Shown here piece after piece: positions 59,158 through 64,000 of a stretch of DNA of 64,000 bases; within the stretch, counting starts at the first letter, position 1, and each line of letters starts with the position of its first letter. The stretch covers positions 373,816,775 through 373,880,774 of the forward strand of contig CM022302.1 in NCBI GenBank assembly GCA_011799875.1, given 5' to 3'. The notes under the pieces are model-generated. The model had not been told where the DNA came from and made no database searches. It worked only from the letters and a program-made list of their open reading frames with translations. Both the position numbers and the translations under genes were made by a program. Origin of the DNA: Thinopyrum elongatum (lineage: Eukaryota; Streptophyta; Magnoliopsida; Poales; Poaceae).

Positions 59158-59283
59158 CAATTCATTATTATAAATATTAGATCAACAACACATGTGTATG
59201 TCAGATGGGAAGTAGATGTGCAATTCACTATTATAAATATTGGATCAACAACACATGTATATGTCAGATGGGAAGTAGATGTG
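59158..59283 (+). repeat. 63-bp tandem duplication
   Basis: Copies at 59158-59220 and 59221-59283 differ at a few bases. Each begins caattca(t/c)tattataaat. Confidence 0.9.
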
Positions 59284-59379
59284 CATCGGATTTTATCCAT
59301 TCCATTGCCTACATACGTTATGGATGATTCTATGGCTTTGAGTTTTACAAAGAACGGTTCGTTCTTTGTTTGATCAACT

Positions 59380-59740
59380 TACTTTGAGGAATGGAAAGTA
59401 TAGTTCGGACCCAAGCTAAATACTGGGGCGGCTTGGATTTTAGCCAATCGCATCTGGGATAAAATTTGGAGCCTTAGCTACCCGAAAAAAGTCAATTTTT
59501 TTTCTATTGAGGACTCTGCGTGGATCGCTACGATGTCGGGCAACCCTTGTTGACTTACCCTTGAAGGTTCATGAGCAATGCCCTGCTTGTGTTGAAGGGG
59601 CCGAGACCACCAAGCATATTTTGTTCGAGTCCCGTAAGGCCAGAGAGATAGCGAGTAGGCAACCGTGGGCGACCTTCAACACCTTCTACCACCATATCGC
59701 TCGGCACTGCAGTTGTCCTGGATGCCTCCTCTACTAGTCC
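59380..59740 (+). pseudogene. Degraded LINE zf-RVT fragment
   Basis: Plus-strand translation in shifting frames gives CPACVEGAETTKHILF and KAREI, the zinc-binding segment downstream of LINE reverse transcriptases. Frameshifts and stops break it. No 3' end or target duplication recognised. Confidence 0.6.
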
Positions 59741-60444
59741 TTCTGACATGGCGTACAGTTCGTAATCATCCCCATTACACATGAATGGTAGTGGCAACAT
59801 TGAGGAGTACCTTTGTCCCGACGTATCCCCGGTTCTGACAAACCTAGTGCCACGCCTCATCTATGATGGATTGGACAACATCGTTTTAGGCATCCACACT
59901 CTCCCCCGTCCACTTCGATCATGGCCTCCGTTTTTTTTCTTGTCACATCCCTACGTTCCCAACTCCAAGACGCTTCCTTGCGCTCGTAGTTTTACGTGCG
60001 ACTACCTGGACTTCGGCAACCCCTACCTCCACATTGACCCCCTCCCTTGCACGACTACATCGATCACGTTCTCATGCTCTCGGCTACGTCGACATTGGCA
60101 CAAAGGGCTATCACCTCGTCGGCTTCCTCTACAGTCAAGGTGTCCACGACATGGCACCGTTCACGATGTTTCCGCTACGAGTGCGTGTTTGTGGGGAGGG
60201 GGATGTCAACCTGCTAGTTTCTACCTTTGTCTTGTCTCAAGTCTGGATATATTTGGTTGTTAGAGATTACACTTGTTAGATATGAATTGTTTCCATCTTA
60301 TCTTTAGGAGAGGTTTCTTGCCCTCCAAACATTATACTCTATAAAAATGGGGTAGCTAGCGATTGTGAAGTTTTGGCTCCTGGGCTCCTGCTATGTTAGG
60401 AAAACAAAAGAAATGGCATTTCAAAGTTTTCAAGAAAAATACCA
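59741..60444. other. Unassigned stretch
   Basis: Open frames of up to 160 codons exist but show no recognised domain or splice pattern. No repeat boundaries found. Confidence 0.4.
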
Positions 60445-60527
60445 CTCCCTCCGGCCCATATTAATTGTTGCTGATTTAGTACAACTCTCTGTACTAATCA
60501 ACGACAATTAATATGGATTGGAGGGAG
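60445..60527. mobile_element. Short Stowaway MITE, 83 bp
   Basis: Perfect-ended hairpin CTCCCTCCggcccatattaa...ttaatatggattGGAGGGAG, followed by TA. The left dinucleotide is ca, so one copy of the TA duplication has changed. Confidence 0.8.
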
Positions 60528-60948
60528 TAACATAATTTTGTGAACACATATACATGACCTCTCATTATGTGTAATTTTTTATTAAATAATACGATGGTTT
60601 TTAAGGTGCACAAAAGATATTAAAATTCTAGCCCAAATACAATAAAAAATAACCCTATTTTGATACACATAATTGTCATTTTTTTACGAACCAATCTGTG
60701 GTTGGATCTTTAGAAGAACAATGATATCCCTAGCCCATCAGGGTTGAAGTCCTATACTTGCCACTGGTGTTCACACTTTCCTGGATTTAATCCAGGCCTT
60801 TCGGTGATATGCGTTCAGTGGGAGGAGACGTTCCTGTCGACTATGAAGGCATATGTGGCGACTTGGCCATTCTCAAGATGATATGTCGGCTCAGTCTCTC
60901 AGAAGTGCTCATAGGGGTAGGGTGTGTGTGCGTTCATAGGAGTGGGCG

Positions 60949-60976
60949 TATATATATATATATATATATATATGTA
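60949..60976 (+). repeat. (TA)n microsatellite
   Basis: About 13 TA units between gtgggcg and tgtatg. Confidence 0.9.
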
Positions 60977-61132
60977 TGAACTTCTGCGTCTAGAGTATGC
61001 TCAAAAAAATATGCACACATCTTTTCAATTTTTTGTTTAGATGAGAAAAATAGTTTCCAAGAAAAAATTGAAGGCCTACCTGAAGCACGTCCCTCCAAAT
61101 GCCATTTTTGGTAGCTAGCTCTAATTTAGATA

Positions 61133-61368
61133 CTCCCTCCTTCCATGTATATAGGGCCTAATGTGTTTTTTGAGGCTAACTTTGACCACATGTTAGAGCA
61201 ATAATATATGAAATGCAAGTTAACCAAAGCACATCATCAAATTCGTACCTACCAGAAGCTTCTATGATATAATTTTCAAGTTATACATCTCATATATTAT
61301 TAATCTTATCAATAGTCAACGGCAAGCTCGAAAAATGTATTAGACCCTATATATATGGAAGGAGGGAG
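61133..61368. mobile_element. Stowaway MITE, 236 bp
   Basis: CTCCCTCCttccatgtatat at the left and atatatggaaGGAGGGAG at the right, flanked by TA at 61131-61132 and 61369-61370. Non-coding. Confidence 0.92.
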
Positions 61369-61639
61369 TAAGCATTAACTACGTCTTATTTAACTCATAC
61401 ATCATTTAATTTTATGCGAAGGTTCATTAGATTTTTCCTTTTTATTTTTTTGATTTGACTGACCAAAAGGTGTAGGAGTTAGATGAGATTTTGTTAATTC
61501 CCATCTAAATGAAAATTAACAAATCTGATATATAAATTATCCGAGAGGGTTAATACAATACATACTAAATTACACCAATCCCCCCTCTCTAATCCTTCTA
61601 GAAAGAGGATTAACTAAAAAAGGATGTAAATTAGGAGTA

Positions 61640-62860
61640 TGAGTAACACAATGGCCTGCCGATGGCCTTTTCCCTGTAGTTCTGGCCGCAGCTTCAGCCA
61701 GTGATCATGTTGATGTTCCATGAAATTTATATTGGGACCCTTGACATGGCAAGCTTGAACTTTGGTGTTATTACGCTGATCTCCAAAATAGTTGGGGTGA
61801 TGGATATCCAACACTTTAGGCCTATTACGGTGATTAATGTGCTCCAATGGATTTTTGCGGAGGTGTGTGCAACACTTTTTGCACTGATAGTCTAACACTT
61901 CTCACACCCATACCGATCTGTGTTCTTGAAGGGTGGTTGGATCCATGATGGGATCTTTGCCCTCCATGAGATAGTCCACGAGGTTAGGAGTCACCACCAT
62001 AAAGCCGTGTTTCGTAAGCTAGACTTCCAAAAGGCTTATTACCACCTTGATTGGTCCTTCCTTCGATTGGTGCTTGAGCGAAGGGACTTTGATGGCCGGT
62101 GATGCTCTTGGATCATGCGGCTTGTCCGAACGGGCATCACGATGATTAATACTAATGGGGAGGTGGGCCCCTTCTTAAGGTCATCGCGAGGTGTGAGGCA
62201 GGGGGGGTCCAATTTCCCCTCCTCTTCAACCTCATGGTCAATGCCCTGGCAGCCATTCTAGACAAGGCTAGGTTGGTCGGCCACATCTCTCGGATGGTTG
62301 GGCATCACAGATCTTCAATATGCGGATGATACCATGATTATGATGGAGGGCTCGGATCTCAACATTGTCAATCGCAAGTTCCTCCTCCTCTGTTTTCAGG
62401 CCATGTCGGGTCTTAAAATCAACTCCCACAAGAGTGAGGTGGTGGTCTTAGGGTTTTCTGAGGCTGAGCAGCAGCAAATAGTAGACAACCTGAATTGCAG
62501 GTTGTCCCCTTCCCCATTGCATATTTGGGAATGTCGTTGTTTGACTCGAGGGTTCCGTTAAGCGAGTTTGATCCGCTTATGGGGCGGGTTGCATCTAGGG
62601 AGGAGCCTTGGCATGATCGTTTTACATCCAAAGGGAGTAAGACCGTATATGATGGGGTTGTATATCTTGCCGTATGTGGTACACTGCTCGGTTGACAAGG
62701 ACCTCGCCCAATTCTTCTGGCAGGCAATGGAACGTCAACAAAAATGTCATATGGTAAAGTGGGCTAACATTTGCATGCCAAAGGATCTGGTAGGGATATG
62801 AATCTTGGCGTCTTGATGCATGAACATGCCCCTTATGTTGCGTTGGGTATGGCGGATCCT
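61640..62860 (+). pseudogene. LINE reverse transcriptase, degraded and truncated
   Basis: Plus-strand pieces in several frames spell an L1-type reverse transcriptase in order: IQHFRPITVINV near 61810, FLKGGWIHDGIFALHE near 61920, KLDFQKAYYHLDW near 62015, SSRGVRQG near 62185, LQYADDTMIM with the catalytic YADD near 62315, and a thumb region near 62540. Many stops and frameshifts separate them. The endonuclease part is absent on the left. The right side is cut at the poly-G and LTR at 62867-62892. No activity is possible. Confidence 0.8.
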
Positions 62861-62866
62861 TCGGGG

Positions 62867-62884
62867 CGGGGGGGGGGGGGGGGG
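62867..62884 (+). repeat. Poly-G run at the LINE/LTR junction
   Basis: About 18 G residues immediately before the LTR boundary. Confidence 0.85.
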
Positions 62885-62891
62885 TTGGTTG

Positions 62892-64000
62892 GGATAACCC
62901 ACAAGTATAGGGGATTGCAACAATTTTCGAGGGTAGAGTATTCAACCCAATTTTATTGATTTGACACAAGGGGAGCCAAAGAGTATTTGCAGGTATTAGC
63001 AGTTGAGTTGTCAATTCAACCACACCTGAGAACTAAATATCTGCAGTAGAGTGATTAGTAGCACAGTAATATGATAGTTTGATGGCGATAGTAGCAATAG
63101 CAACAGTGGCAGTAACAGTAGCAGTTCTGTAGCAATTGTGACAACAGGAACAACAGTAGTAACTTAGCAAAGATCAATATGCGAAAAGCTCGTAGGCATT
63201 GGACCAATAATGGATAATTATGTTAACATTTATCATGTAATAGTCATAACCTAGGGCGACACAGAACTAGCTCCAATTCATCAATGTAATGTAGGCATGT
63301 ATTCCGTAAATAGTCATACGTGCTTATGATAAGAACTTGCATGACATCTTTTGTCTTACCCTCCCGTGGCAGCGGGGTCCATAAGGAAACTAAGGAATAT
63401 TAAGGCCTCCTTTTAATAGAGAACCGGAACAAAGCATTAACACATAGTGAATAAATGAACTCCTCAAACTACGGTAATCACCAGAAAGAATCCCAATTAT
63501 TGTCACCTTGGGGTATGCGGATCATAACACGTAATAGGTGCATACAACTTGCAAGATAGGATCAAGAACACAATTATATTCGTGGAAACATAAAGGGTTC
63601 AGATATGAAATCATGGCACTCGGGGCCTAGTGACAAGCATTAAGCATAGCAAAGTCATACCAACATCAATCTCAGAACATAGTGGATACTAGGGATCAAG
63701 CTCTAACAAAACTAACTAGATTACATGATAAATCTGATCCAACCCATCACCGTCCAGCAAGCCTACGAAGAAATTACTCACTCCCGGTGGTGAGCATCAT
63801 GAAATTTCTAATGGAGGATGGTTAATGATGATGACAGCGTCGAATCCCCCTCTTCGGAGCCCCGAACGACTCCAGATCAGCCCTCCCGATGAAGAACGGG
63901 AGGTGGCGGGGGCTCTGTATCGTAAAACGTGATGATTCCTTCTCTTTGATTTTTTTCTTGACGAATAGGTACTTATGGAGTTGGAGTTAGGGTTGCGGGA
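62892..64000 (-). repeat. Athila-like LTR, cut by the window edge
   Basis: Begins GGATAACCCACAAGTATAGG and is closely similar to 4481-5590 throughout, so it is the same family and orientation. If a full element follows, this is its 3' LTR and the interior lies to the right. A solo LTR is also possible. The first base of the terminus has changed from T to G. Confidence 0.88.

Overview
The window is a plant nuclear region. Nested LTR retrotransposons, non-LTR LINEs, Stowaway-type MITEs and one DUF1618 sequence (a family expanded in grasses) point to a large-genome grass. The LTR types resemble those of the wheat/barley tribe (Triticeae), but this comes from memory of families and not from a search. 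No bacterial, organellar or viral genes were seen.

Layout. 1-5888: the 5' part of a minus-strand Athila-like gypsy element, with gag-protease, a 3' extra ORF, no reverse transcriptase and an LTR at 4481-5888. 6299-43085: one old minus-strand retrotransposon with LTRs of about 4.2 kb, an initiator-Met primer site and a non-coding interior (LARD-like architecture). It has been opened by five insertions. Its left LTR holds a solo LTR (9216-10793) and a 7.4-kb element (10973-18371). Its interior holds a complete 13.2-kb Tat-type gypsy element (19958-33170). Its right LTR holds two solo LTRs (35970-40159 and 40231-41754). Most boundaries are fixed by 5-bp target duplications.

43086-55250 is a small gene island. 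Its one apparently intact gene is a minus-strand, two-exon membrane steroid-binding (MAPR/cytochrome b5-like) protein gene (50954-54551). LINEs have landed in its intron and just past its stop codon. Downstream of it, a Stowaway-like inverted-repeat element (45009-49881) encloses a DUF1618 gene copy, itself broken by two LINEs. 55256-64000 holds a foldback MITE, a larger inverted-repeat region with AT-rich arrays and a LINE-split tRNA-like sequence, two short Stowaways, degraded LINE reverse transcriptase sequence, and the start of another Athila-like LTR.

How the parts relate. The Tat element carries gag-pol on the minus strand and a four-exon gene on the opposite strand between pol and the 3' LTR. 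The 7.4-kb element keeps the same kind of LTR, the same primer site and the antisense gene, but has no gag-pol. It would therefore have depended on a partner such as the Tat element for mobility. Coding decay in the Tat element is almost wholly by nonsense transitions in a preserved frame, as expected of methylated, silenced DNA.
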